A stretch of 64,000 bases of DNA from Pseudomonas caspiana (GTDB taxonomy: Bacteria > Pseudomonadota > Gammaproteobacteria > Pseudomonadales > Pseudomonadaceae). A program made the position numbers and the translations under genes. The notes beneath the pieces were generated by a model, which was not told the DNA's origin, made no database searches, and was given only the letters and a program-made list of their open reading frames with translations. Positions within the stretch are counted from its first letter, which is position 1. Each line of letters begins with the position of its first letter. The stretch spans positions 1 to 64,000 of the forward strand of contig NZ_LOHF01000025.1 of the NCBI RefSeq assembly GCF_002158995.1. Direction: 5' to 3'. Of the stretch, positions 25,501 through 33,988 are shown one piece after another.

Positions 25501-28500
25501 TTAGAATCGACTGCCCAGCCTGAGCATCAGCGCATGAGATCTGGAGTCGTCTCCCATCCCGTAAGAGCCTTGATAGGTAAAGCCAGTCGTTACGCCACCG
25601 GGCAGGGCGAAATCAGCTCCCAGTGCAACGGTCATCAGGTTCTCGCTTTGCCCCTGAGTAGAAACGCCGTAGGTGGAGTCACTGATGTCGACGTAACCCA
25701 TTCTTGCCGTACTGTCACCGCTGAAGGTGTGGCTGTATTCGATGCGACCGCGCAAGGTCACTTCGGCCGGCTTCAGCGACAGACCATATTGCCCCCGCAG
25801 ACCACCGCTTCCGGACATGACGTTCATTCGTTGTTCGGCGTATGCCAGGTTAAATGCGCCGCTGCCGGACTCGCGGAAACCATCGAGTTTTGTCGACGAA
25901 ACATCGACACGTCCATAGGGAGCGACGCGCCAGGCTTCCTCTCTGAACTCATAACCCGAACTGAGCGAGCCGAACAACTGATTGCCGTCACGCGAGCCCT
26001 TGGCGTATCCGCCGTTATCGGTGACGTAGCGGCGGCTGTCGAACGACAGGTTGCTGTAGCCGAGCAAACCGTCGATGAATACGCCTCCCGGGTGAAAACT
26101 GCCGTACAGGGCGCCACTGAAGGACTCGCCCTTGCTGTGGCTGCCTTCGGAGCCGATATCGCTGGAGTCCCTGCCATAGCCAAAGCCGATGCCGGCCGTG
26201 AACGTGTCGAAGAAGCGATAATCGACACCGGCACTGATGCCGACCATGGTGCTATCGAGTTTGACGTCGTCACGGCGGGCATCGCTGACGTTGACGTAGC
26301 CACCGCTCCAGAGCGACAGATTATCGTCTCCCAGCCAGCCGGAGTTTGAGCCAGGTGCTGCGGATAATTGCGGGGAGGCTGAACGATCGGGACCACCGAG
26401 TGACGACAGTGCCTGATACATGTCCGAAGCACTGGTGTTACCGATGCGCGATTGGCGTGATTGCGGCAAACCGAGTTGCAGGTTGAAGTTGCTGCCGCGG
26501 CGGTGCTCATTATCGTGCAGTTGTTCAAGGCGATCATTGAAGTTGTCGATCTGCGCGCGAGCAAAACGTCCGGCACTTTGTGCCTGGGCGCTGAGCATAC
26601 CGACCACTTCTTGGTCTTTGCCGGGATCAGAACGCCCCGTGATCTGGAGCGTAAGGGTAATGGGTTGCGAGGCGCCCCAGCGATTGCTCAAGGTATAGCG
26701 GATGATTGCTGCACCCGAAGCTTCTGCGGCTGCCACGAACGTCAGACTCGTGCCGCTAAGAGTAGTTTGCCCGATGGATTTGGAAGGTATATCCAGCAAC
26801 GTCGCACCAGTGAAAGGCCCTGAGCTGATGCCATCGGCCAGTTCCACGGTGACGGTCTGCCCAGCATTCAAAGAGGCGCTGCGATCGGCGCCGTTAGGCA
26901 GCGTGCCTGCGATGCTCAGGTTGTAGGTGACATTGAGCGTTGCACTGGAGGCGTCCGTGATTTGCACCGTAAAGGTAGCCGGCCCGGCATTCGAAGGTAT
27001 ACCGGAGATCGTTCCGGAGGAGGCGTCAATGTTCAGCCCCGACGGCAGACCGGTGGCATTGAAACGATATGGGCTGGTTCCACCACTCACGCTCAGCGCT
27101 TGTGCATAGCTCGCACCGACCGTTGCCGCCGGGAGCGAACCAGGGGCGGGGGACACGATGAGAGACGCGGCAGAAATTGTCACGTTGACCGTTGCTGCTG
27201 GCGAGGTGCCCGAGGCGTTGCTGGCGGTGTAGGTGAAGCTATCCGCACCGGAAAAGCCGGCTACAGGCGTATAGGTGATCGTCAAGCCACTGGCGACTGC
27301 AGTGCCGTGCGTCGGCGCCGAAGCGACGGCGACCGACGTGGCCGTCCCGCCCGCCAGTGACAGCGCAACGCTGGCGCTGCTGTTAGCTGCGATGGCTGCA
27401 GAAACCGGGTTCGCCACAGGTAGTGGCCCGCCAGCGATGTTCAGCCTGTAATTGGCATTGCCTACAGCGCCATGTTGATCGGTCACACTAACTGAAAGGT
27501 TGTAGGTGCCGGCGCTGACGGGCGTCCCGCTCAGGGTTCCATTGACGCTATCGAGGCTCAGCCCTGTGGGAACTCCGGTGCCAGCATATCTGTAGGGCGC
27601 GGATCCCCCGGATGTACTGAGTGACTGACTGTAGGTCATTCCGGCCTGGCCGCTGGGCAATGTACCGGCAGCTGGGGTCAGCACCAGTGTGGGGGCCGTC
27701 ACGGTAAGGGAAACCGTAGCAGAGGAGGAGGTACCCGACGCATTGCTGGCTGTGTAAGTGAAAGAGTCTGTGCCTGAGTAACCTGTCATGGGTGTATAGG
27801 TAATAGAAGTGCCACTGGCGATCGCTGAACCGTGTAACGGGGCAGAGGCAACAGCGACCGAGCTGGCGCTCCCCCCAGACAGGGCAAGGATGACCGGAGT
27901 ACTTGCGTTGGCAGCAACGGTGGCAGACACAGCACCTGCAACAGGCAACGCCCCTGCGGAAATATTGACCGAATAGGCGGTACTGCCCGTCGCACCATGA
28001 TGGTCAGTAACGGTAATTGTGAAGTTATAACTGCCGACACTGGTGGGCGTTCCGTTCAACACGCCATTGGCTGAATCGAAATTCAACCCTGTCGGAACAG
28101 TGCCCGAACTCGCGTAGCTGTAAGGTGCAGTTCCGCCTGCTGCGCTGAACGATTGACTGTAGGAAGTGCCAATCTGGCCGCCAGGCAAGGACGATGGTGT
28201 TAATGCCAGCGTTGGCTGCGTCACGGTGATAGAAACTGTCGCGGGCGAAGAACTGCCCGTCGCGTTGTTCGCCGTGTAAGTAAAGCTGTCTGTGCCCGAG
28301 TAGCCTGCGGTCGGTGTGTAAGTCATGGACGTGCCGTTAGCCGTAGCGACGCCATGCAAGGGGTTGGATGCGACGGCGACGGATGTTGCCGTTCCACCGG
28401 TCAGCGCGAGGGTAATCGGGTTGCCGGAACTGTTGGCGGCCACGGTTGCGGTGACATTGTTCGCATCTGGTGCAGCGAGCGCCCGGGTAACCGTGATGGT

Positions 28501-29247
28501 GTACAGCTGGGTAGTGCTGCCGTCCTGGGCGGTACCTGTCACGCTGATCGTGTTCTGGCCTGTAGTTAAAGTGATCGCTGGCGATGTGGCGCCCGAGGCG
28601 ACGGTGATTCCGTTGACCGTGATCGTGGCGTTGCTGTCGCTGGCAGTCGGCGTAAAAGTGATCGACGATACGTTGCTGGCGACCGCCACACTGTAGCTGC
28701 TGGTGCCCGATGAAAATGAAGGCGAAAACGTGCCGGATGACGCGATCAAGTTCGACAGAGTGGCATCACTGGAGACTGCTGCACCGCAGTTGATGGTTAC
28801 TGTGCTCAGATAGGTGCCGACCTTGGTGCTAATGAACAAGCCATTGGTCAGATTCGCAGCCGAGGCGCTGCCAGCGTGGCTGCCCGCGCTGCCGGTGTTG
28901 CTGCGGTAATCGAAATAAGGCGTGAACGTGGTCGGATTGCGCATGATCACGCTATCGGCAGACGACGGATTGTTGTTACCTACGTTGCCGCCGTTATCGC
29001 TGAACGTCACCGAGACACTTTCACCTGCGGCAAAGGATCCAGCAGCAAAGGAGCGGGAAAAGGAGCCCGAGCCACTCAATCCATTGAGCGTCGCACAGCT
29101 CGCAGACAGTGCATGGGCTGTAGATGTGTCGAACAGCAGGCTGCTGATCGTCAGCGTCATAAACACCAAATACCTGGAAAACCTGGATGAAATGGATCGC
29201 GTATTTAGTGCAGTTGTTTCACAGGTAAGCTTTCGTGCTCGGTACAT
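25501..29247 (-). CDS. Autotransporter with repeated Ig-like modules
   Basis: This is a type V secreted surface protein of 1248 aa. The N-terminus has an extended signal region whose hydrophobic core (MTLTISSLLFD...AHALS) begins around residue 30; M30 is an alternative start. Three modules of about 175 residues begin near residues 261, 434 and 609. Each pairs a cadherin-like domain (VAANSS..ALTGG..GTDSFTYTA) with a putative Ig domain (LPxGQxGxxYSQSLS..GTPxSxGxYNF). A further Ig-like unit follows. A linker with GRSDPGKDQEV leads to the C-terminal beta-barrel (about 967-1248, ending MLRLGSRF with the terminal aromatic). It is probably an adhesin or surface-exposed filament in the outer membrane. 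The modules are near-repeats at DNA level (period about 525 nt), so copy number may vary between strains. Confidence 0.9.
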   Translation of the reverse strand: MYRARKLTCETTALNTRSISSRFSRYLVFMTLTISSLLFDTSTAHALSASCATLNGLSGSGSFSRSFAAGSFAAGESVSVTFSDNGGNVGNNNPSSADSVIMRNPTTFTPYFDYRSNTGSAGSHAGSASAANLTNGLFISTKVGTYLSTVTINCGAAVSSDATLSNLIASSGTFSPSFSSGTSSYSVAVASNVSSITFTPTASDSNATITVNGITVASGATSPAITLTTGQNTISVTGTAQDGSTTQLYTITVTRALAAPDANNVTATVAANSSGNPITLALTGGTATSVAVASNPLHGVATANGTSMTYTPTAGYSGTDSFTYTANNATGSSSPATVSITVTQPTLALTPSSLPGGQIGTSYSQSFSAAGGTAPYSYASSGTVPTGLNFDSANGVLNGTPTSVGSYNFTITVTDHHGATGSTAYSVNISAGALPVAGAVSATVAANASTPVILALSGGSASSVAVASAPLHGSAIASGTSITYTPMTGYSGTDSFTYTASNASGTSSSATVSLTVTAPTLVLTPAAGTLPSGQAGMTYSQSLSTSGGSAPYRYAGTGVPTGLSLDSVNGTLSGTPVSAGTYNLSVSVTDQHGAVGNANYRLNIAGGPLPVANPVSAAIAANSSASVALSLAGGTATSVAVASAPTHGTAVASGLTITYTPVAGFSGADSFTYTASNASGTSPAATVNVTISAASLIVSPAPGSLPAATVGASYAQALSVSGGTSPYRFNATGLPSGLNIDASSGTISGIPSNAGPATFTVQITDASSATLNVTYNLSIAGTLPNGADRSASLNAGQTVTVELADGISSGPFTGATLLDIPSKSIGQTTLSGTSLTFVAAAEASGAAIIRYTLSNRWGASQPITLTLQITGRSDPGKDQEVVGMLSAQAQSAGRFARAQIDNFNDRLEQLHDNEHRRGSNFNLQLGLPQSRQSRIGNTSASDMYQALSSLGGPDRSASPQLSAAPGSNSGWLGDDNLSLWSGGYVNVSDARRDDVKLDSTMVGISAGVDYRFFDTFTAGIGFGYGRDSSDIGSEGSHSKGESFSGALYGSFHPGGVFIDGLLGYSNLSFDSRRYVTDNGGYAKGSRDGNQLFGSLSSGYEFREEAWRVAPYGRVDVSSTKLDGFRESGSGAFNLAYAEQRMNVMSGSGGLRGQYGLSLKPAEVTLRGRIEYSHTFSGDSTARMGYVDISDSTYGVSTQGQSENLMTVALGADFALPGGVTTGFTYQGSYGMGDDSRSHALMLRLGSRF
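25780..28500. other. Nothing beyond the autotransporter gene in this stretch
   Basis: Long plus-strand frames here (for example 25534-26349) are antisense shadows of the autotransporter gene and have no ribosome binding sites or family features. Confidence 0.3.
26940..28480 (-). repeat. Imperfect tandem repeats inside the autotransporter gene
   Basis: Three copies of a module of about 525 nt each encode a cadherin-like plus a putative-Ig domain. Recurring minus-strand phrases include GSDSFTYTASNA- and GTP-type segments at matching offsets (domain starts near 28465, 27945 and 27420). The copies have diverged but remain in frame. Confidence 0.7.
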
Positions 29248-29592
29248 TCAGAGAAACCTGATTTGAAGCGAAGTGCTGTTCAACCGGGCACTTAAAACGC
29301 TGCCCGCTCTGGCCATTCATTGGTTATCGACTGCGCAGACTGAGTCTTTAAGGCGATGATTTTTTTTAGGCGGCGGACTTACGGTGGTTTCGGCTGGCGT
29401 AGGCAGGTCTTGAGTGAGATGGAGTGAAGTACCTGCCTCTGTTCTATCTATACGAGGTGCCCGATGTCTAGCCGCTACTCTTCATCCCCAAAAAGAGCTG
29501 TCCTAGATACAGGCGCGCAGGTGACACGTGGCTTAAACGCGGCCTTAGCCGTGGTCGACGATACGTACCCGTGAATGAAACCACGCCAACCC
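29248..29592. other. Intergenic between the AraC-type gene and the autotransporter
   Basis: This 345-nt stretch separates two minus-strand genes. No convincing gene, terminator or promoter motif was recognised. A short 63-codon minus frame overlapping the end of the AraC gene has no supporting features. Confidence 0.35.
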
Positions 29593-30597
29593 TCACAGCT
29601 GTTTGCTTGAGCGATAACTCCCAGGGGACATTCCGAACCATCTCTCACAGGCTTTGTTGAAGGCACTGGGGTGCTTGAAGCCTATGTTGTAAGAAACCTG
29701 TTTAAGGCTGAGTGTTGTATTCATCAGCAGTTGGTGACTGTGTTGTTTTTTAACGATGTCTACCAGTTTCTGAAAACTCTGTTCGTCTTTTTCCAGTGTC
29801 CTGATTAATTGGTGAGTGGACATCCCCAGCGTTTGAGCGATGTCTGCCATGCCGATTGGCTTTGCCTGATTGAGGTGTTGCAAGATCGCACGTTTGATTT
29901 TCACAACGGTGCTGTCGGTGGGTAGCTCGTCCTGGCGTCGCTTCAAGTAATTGTCGTGCAGTTGTTGCAGAGATGGATCGAAGGTGGCGACGGCAAAATC
30001 TGCGTCGCTTCTCTGAAAGGTCATCGCGTTTACGACGCAGGAAAACCTCAGGTCGGGGCCAAACAGTTGCTCCAGTTGTCGCGTATCCCGAGGTTTTTCA
30101 TAGGTGAATTCGGCTCTGACCGGCCTGATCAGTACAGAAGGGGTTAGCCAATGCAGCAGGCCCAGGGTAATAGCGGCCACGGCGTCGACAAAGGCTCTGG
30201 GCAGAATATCGCTTTGCGTGTCGGCCGATAATCCGGCGATCCTGAGGGTGGTTGCACTGCTGTCCAGAAACATGCAGAAGCCAGTGCCGATCATGGAGTG
30301 ATGTTCGACCATGCGTGTCATGGCGTCACCGAGTGTGGGGCTGGACATGATTGCGTAGCCCAGTACTCCAAGATGGCCCGGATGGGCTTTTTGATAAGCC
30401 AGCAATCCCAGGTCCTCATTACCACTCCGTAATTGTGTCTGGTCAAAAAAACGGCAGAGCTCGCTCATCGGTAGATGCGTAGCCGCACATGAAGCAGCTT
30501 CTTTTTCAAACTCTACTGCGATTGAGCGCATGCGCTCGTCGCCGGTGCATAGCGCGCTTGCCAAGGCACGGGCGAACGTGAGGGAAATACTCTGCAT
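29593..30597 (-). CDS. AraC-family transcriptional regulator (OruR/ArgR-like architecture)
   Basis: The 334-aa protein has an N-terminal Arabinose_bd-type ligand domain (about residues 20-210: NEDLGLLAYQKAHPGHLGVLGYAIMSSPTLGDAM) and a C-terminal AraC/XylS double helix-turn-helix. The DNA-binding part includes MADIAQTLGMSTHQLIRTLEKDEQSF and SLKQVSYNIGFKHPSAFNKACERWFGMSPGSYR (about 290-330). The length is typical. It lies downstream of and in the same direction as the TonB-dependent receptor gene, and upstream of the autotransporter. It could regulate either, but no operator can be shown. The signal ligand is unknown. Confidence 0.9.
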   Translation of the reverse strand: MQSISLTFARALASALCTGDERMRSIAVEFEKEAASCAATHLPMSELCRFFDQTQLRSGNEDLGLLAYQKAHPGHLGVLGYAIMSSPTLGDAMTRMVEHHSMIGTGFCMFLDSSATTLRIAGLSADTQSDILPRAFVDAVAAITLGLLHWLTPSVLIRPVRAEFTYEKPRDTRQLEQLFGPDLRFSCVVNAMTFQRSDADFAVATFDPSLQQLHDNYLKRRQDELPTDSTVVKIKRAILQHLNQAKPIGMADIAQTLGMSTHQLIRTLEKDEQSFQKLVDIVKKQHSHQLLMNTTLSLKQVSYNIGFKHPSAFNKACERWFGMSPGSYRSSKQL

Positions 30598-30915
30598 GTC
30601 TTTTCCATATCGTGTTTGTCGAACCCGTGTTGTTTTTATTGGATAAGGTGAAATTCGTTATCTGATGGGAAGGGAACCAGCAAAGTCACGGTATGGGATC
30701 ACAGAGATGGCAGATGCGTGGATTGCGCCATGGCAGCGACGTGGTGATGACGCGGCCCGTCAGGCAAGTGAGTGGAAGACGATCTTTGCTGGCGCGATAG
30801 TCAACACACTGGCAGATCGAGGAAAACGGAGCTGGATGTGTGGGGGATAAGACGTGCGAGCAAAAAAGATCGATCTGCATGCGCCCGTCCTTGGGCGCTT
30901 GGCAGGATGGGTCGC
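30598..30915. other. Intergenic between the receptor gene and the AraC-type gene
   Basis: This 318-nt stretch has a GCGCCC-AAGGAC-GGGCGC hairpin (around 30880-30898, minus strand) followed 13 nt later by a T-run. It is a poor terminator after the receptor gene. No gene is seen. Confidence 0.35.
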
Positions 30916-33318
30916 TTAAAACCCGATAGTCGCCGAAACCAGATAAGTCCGTGGCGTAGACAGCGTCAAACCTGGCTCGCTGTCATCCGACGCCCCCGCT
31001 GAGCTCCAGAAGCGTTTGTCCATGACGTTTTCGATGTTGGCGCGCAGAGTCACGTCCTTGTCGTCGACCTTGAACGCGTAACGTGCGCCTACGTCAAACC
31101 GCTCCCAGGAATCGATTTCCTTGGTGTTGGCCTGGTTCAGATACTGTGAGCTGGAGTAAATGCCGCGGGTGGTCAGGGTCAGACCTTGAACCGTTGGCAC
31201 GTCCCATTCAGCACCCAGATTAACGTTGTATTCGGGTGTTGCGGGGGCGCGTTTACCGTCGAAAGTACCGTTGAGGGTGTCAGTCAGTTCGCTGTCGATA
31301 TACATCACACCGCCAAGCAGGCGGAAGCCCTTGAGCGGTTCGCCGAACATGGTCAATTCCACGCCATTGTTTTCGCGCTTGCCGTTTGGCCCGAAGACTC
31401 GAGTCGTCGCGTTAGTCTCGTAAGCCGGTTGTTTGATTCTGAAGGCGCTGGCGGTGAAGGCGAAGGTGCCCAGGTCATACTTGGCCCCGACCTCGACCTG
31501 ACGACTGATGAAGGGTGGAAAAATCTCGTCTTCGTTGATCGAGGTGGACGGTGCGATCTTGCCTTGGCTCAGGCCTTCCATGTAGTTGGCATAGACCGAC
31601 AATTGATCGGTCACCTTGTACAGAATGCCGCCCGACGGTGAGATCTTTTCCTCGTCGTAGGCCGTGTCACCTTTGACGTTGTTAGTCCAGTCATCGACTT
31701 TTACCCGCTGCCAGCGTGCGCCCAGCGTCAACAGCAAGCGGTCATCAAAGAAACCCAGCGTGTCGGACAAGGCCAGGCCGCTGTAGCGGTTCTCGGTATA
31801 GACCTTGTCGTCCTGGCGAGTGGGGTTGCTGGGTGTCGGCGTGTCGACTGGATCGAACAGATTGCTCGGTGACGCGGCATAGCGCGCGCCGCCATTTTCG
31901 AAATCCATGTAGAAGTAGCTGGCGGCCAGATTGACTTCATGGCTCACAGGACCGGTCTGGAACCAGTTGCGCACACCGGCAGTGGCCGTACGGACGTTTT
32001 CATCACGGGTGAAGTCGCGTGGCTGGACGCTGAAATCCCCGGCGTTATTAGTGATTGAAACAGCGTGGCGAAGGAAGTCGTGATTACTTTTACGGGCGCC
32101 TACGCCGCCATACACCATCACTGAATCGCTAACGTCATACTCGGCATTGACTGCTCCGAATGTATCTTTGGTACGCGCCTTGCTCCAGGCCTGAGCGTAA
32201 TTGCGACGAACATCATTGGCGTTTGGCACGTTCGCGTTTGCACCGATTTGCACACGTTCCTGCGGCGCATCGGTGTCGCGTTCGGTGTGCCCGATATCTG
32301 TCGAGAGACGCAGGCGATCACCCCGAAAATCCAGGCCTAAAACGGCCATCTCACGGTCGACGCTCTGGTGGTCCCATTCGGTATCACCCGACTGTTTTAC
32401 GCCGTTGAAGCGAATCCCGAATTTGTCTTCGTCGCCAAACCTGCGGCCAACATCCACCGCCGTTCCCAACTGATTGTTGGAGGCGTAACTGCCCGTGATC
32501 TCGGTGATGGGTTTTTCCGTGGCACGCTTGGGCACCACGTTGATGCCGCCACCGACGCTGCCTCGTGGTGAGATGCCATTAATCAACTGGCTCGGACCTT
32601 TAAGGATGTCGACCCGGTCGGCCATTTCCATGTCGATGGTGTAGGTCGGCAAAATGCCGTAGAGACCGTTATAGGAAACGTCGCTGTTGAACAGGCTCAA
32701 GCCACGAATGGTGAACTGTTCATAGCGCCCGCCTGCCGGGTTGGTGGCACGCACCGAAGGGTCGCTGGCAATCAGATCGCCCAAGGTTCTTGCCTGTTGA
32801 TCCTTCACCGTTTTGCTGGTGTAGGTGGTCATGCTGAACGGCGTCTCCATGAAGTCCCGCGAACCCAGCAAACCTTGCGAACCATTGCGAGCGACCTGGC
32901 CACCGGCATAAGCCTGTTCACCTGTCGAGCCTGCGGTACCGAGAATCGAGGTGGGGGCCAGTTGCAGGCTGCTACCCTCCGGCGCGGGGATCAAGGTGTA
33001 AGACTGAGCGGCCACCGGAACCAGCTGCAGGCCAGACCCTTGCAGCAAGCGCGAGAAGCCTTCTTCCACCGCGAAGTCGCCAGACAACCCGGCGCTGTTA
33101 CGACCGCTGACCAGTGCCGGATCCACGGACAGGTTGACGCCAGCCTGACCTGCAAAACGGTTCAGCGCAGCACTCAGGCTGCCTGCTGGTACCTCGTAGG
33201 TGCGACGGTCTGTGCCTTCGGCCCAGCTGGACGAGACGAAAAGCGGGCTGGAGCTCAAAGTCAGCAAAAGACTGAAATGCAGCAAGGGGCGCAAACGATA
33301 AGGCGACGCTGGGGGCAT
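30916..33318 (-). CDS. TonB-dependent siderophore receptor with N-terminal signalling domain (FpvA/FoxA-like)
   Basis: This outer-membrane receptor imports ferric siderophores with TonB energy. The 800-aa precursor has a signal peptide (to about residue 34, SSSWAEG). An STN domain follows (about 38-110: YEVPAGSLSAALNRFAGQAGVNLSVD...GSGLQLVP), which in the transducer class contacts an anti-sigma factor. Then come the plug (DFMETPFSMTTYTSKTVKDQQARTLGDLI, with SPRGSVGGGINVVPKRA) and a 22-strand barrel ending in the aromatic VSATIGF. The STN domain normally goes with a neighbouring sigma/anti-sigma pair, but none is encoded in this window, so the partner may be elsewhere. No convincing Fur box was found upstream. 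The substrate cannot be named. Confidence 0.92.
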   Translation of the reverse strand: MPPASPYRLRPLLHFSLLLTLSSSPLFVSSSWAEGTDRRTYEVPAGSLSAALNRFAGQAGVNLSVDPALVSGRNSAGLSGDFAVEEGFSRLLQGSGLQLVPVAAQSYTLIPAPEGSSLQLAPTSILGTAGSTGEQAYAGGQVARNGSQGLLGSRDFMETPFSMTTYTSKTVKDQQARTLGDLIASDPSVRATNPAGGRYEQFTIRGLSLFNSDVSYNGLYGILPTYTIDMEMADRVDILKGPSQLINGISPRGSVGGGINVVPKRATEKPITEITGSYASNNQLGTAVDVGRRFGDEDKFGIRFNGVKQSGDTEWDHQSVDREMAVLGLDFRGDRLRLSTDIGHTERDTDAPQERVQIGANANVPNANDVRRNYAQAWSKARTKDTFGAVNAEYDVSDSVMVYGGVGARKSNHDFLRHAVSITNNAGDFSVQPRDFTRDENVRTATAGVRNWFQTGPVSHEVNLAASYFYMDFENGGARYAASPSNLFDPVDTPTPSNPTRQDDKVYTENRYSGLALSDTLGFFDDRLLLTLGARWQRVKVDDWTNNVKGDTAYDEEKISPSGGILYKVTDQLSVYANYMEGLSQGKIAPSTSINEDEIFPPFISRQVEVGAKYDLGTFAFTASAFRIKQPAYETNATTRVFGPNGKRENNGVELTMFGEPLKGFRLLGGVMYIDSELTDTLNGTFDGKRAPATPEYNVNLGAEWDVPTVQGLTLTTRGIYSSSQYLNQANTKEIDSWERFDVGARYAFKVDDKDVTLRANIENVMDKRFWSSAGASDDSEPGLTLSTPRTYLVSATIGF

Positions 33319-33988
33319 GGAAGTAAGCTCTCATATTTGTTCACTTACCTGTGATGACCGGTGAGACGAAAAAAGGGGACAGGGTTTATGCAAATTTTTT
33401 CGAAGGAGCTTTTTTGAGGGGCAGCTTTTTGTTGGTGGGACCACGGTGTCCCTCGCTCAGCGCTACCGCACAGCGAATACTTGGGCCTGTAGGAGCTGCC
33501 GAAGGCTGCGATGGCGTGTGTCAAGAAAATTGCATCGTAGCCTGCGGCAGCTCTAACAGAAAATCAGTGGCCTGCATGGCGTTTTTAAAGGGCTATCGCC
33601 TGGTGTTCTCGGTACAGCGCTGGCACGCAGACAATTGACCTGTGTGAGATTCAGGGATCAGGGCCCTGCATGATTTCATCTGCCCCCGTCAGGAATATCC
33701 ATCAAACATCATCCGCAGTCATTATTCTGACTCCAGAAAACTGGCACGTTGCCGATAAACTCCCTATCGGCGATAACCCGCTATATTTCACGCGACGTTG
33801 ATATGAGTGAAATGAGCAGGGGCTGCAAGGTGCCGGTCAGAGCCATGGAACAAGGCTTTGGTGTAGAATTTACGTGATGGCTTAGTGCTATTGGGTGGTT
33901 ATTGCACGCCAAAAGTGGGCAGCGAAGCTGGACCCGTCTATATGTTTGCCTTTGGGCTCATCTTCTTTCTTCCCCGACAGGACCCCTG
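33319..33988. other. Intergenic region with a REP pair
   Basis: This 670-nt gap between divergent genes contains the REP inverted pair at 33493-33553. Apart from that, only short open frames without ribosome binding sites are present. Promoters for the receptor (minus) and the regulator (plus) should lie at its two ends. Confidence 0.4.
33493..33553. repeat. REP inverted pair (REPIN-like)
   Basis: Arms gagctgccgaaggctgcgatg (33493-33513) and catcgtagcctgcggcagctc (33533-33553) are inverted with two mismatches around a 19-nt loop. The sequence 'taggagctgccg-aggctgcga' is a well-known Pseudomonas extragenic repeat type. Confidence 0.85.

Noticed and set aside
25534..26349. 271-codon plus-strand frame opposite the autotransporter
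   Set aside because: Antisense shadow of the barrel-coding region.
30880..30898. Terminator after the TonB-dependent receptor gene
   Set aside because: The hairpin is good but the T-run lies 13 nt away, so intrinsic termination is doubtful.
33319..33400. Fur box upstream of the siderophore receptor
   Set aside because: No sequence close to the Fur consensus could be found; only weak A/T-rich matches.
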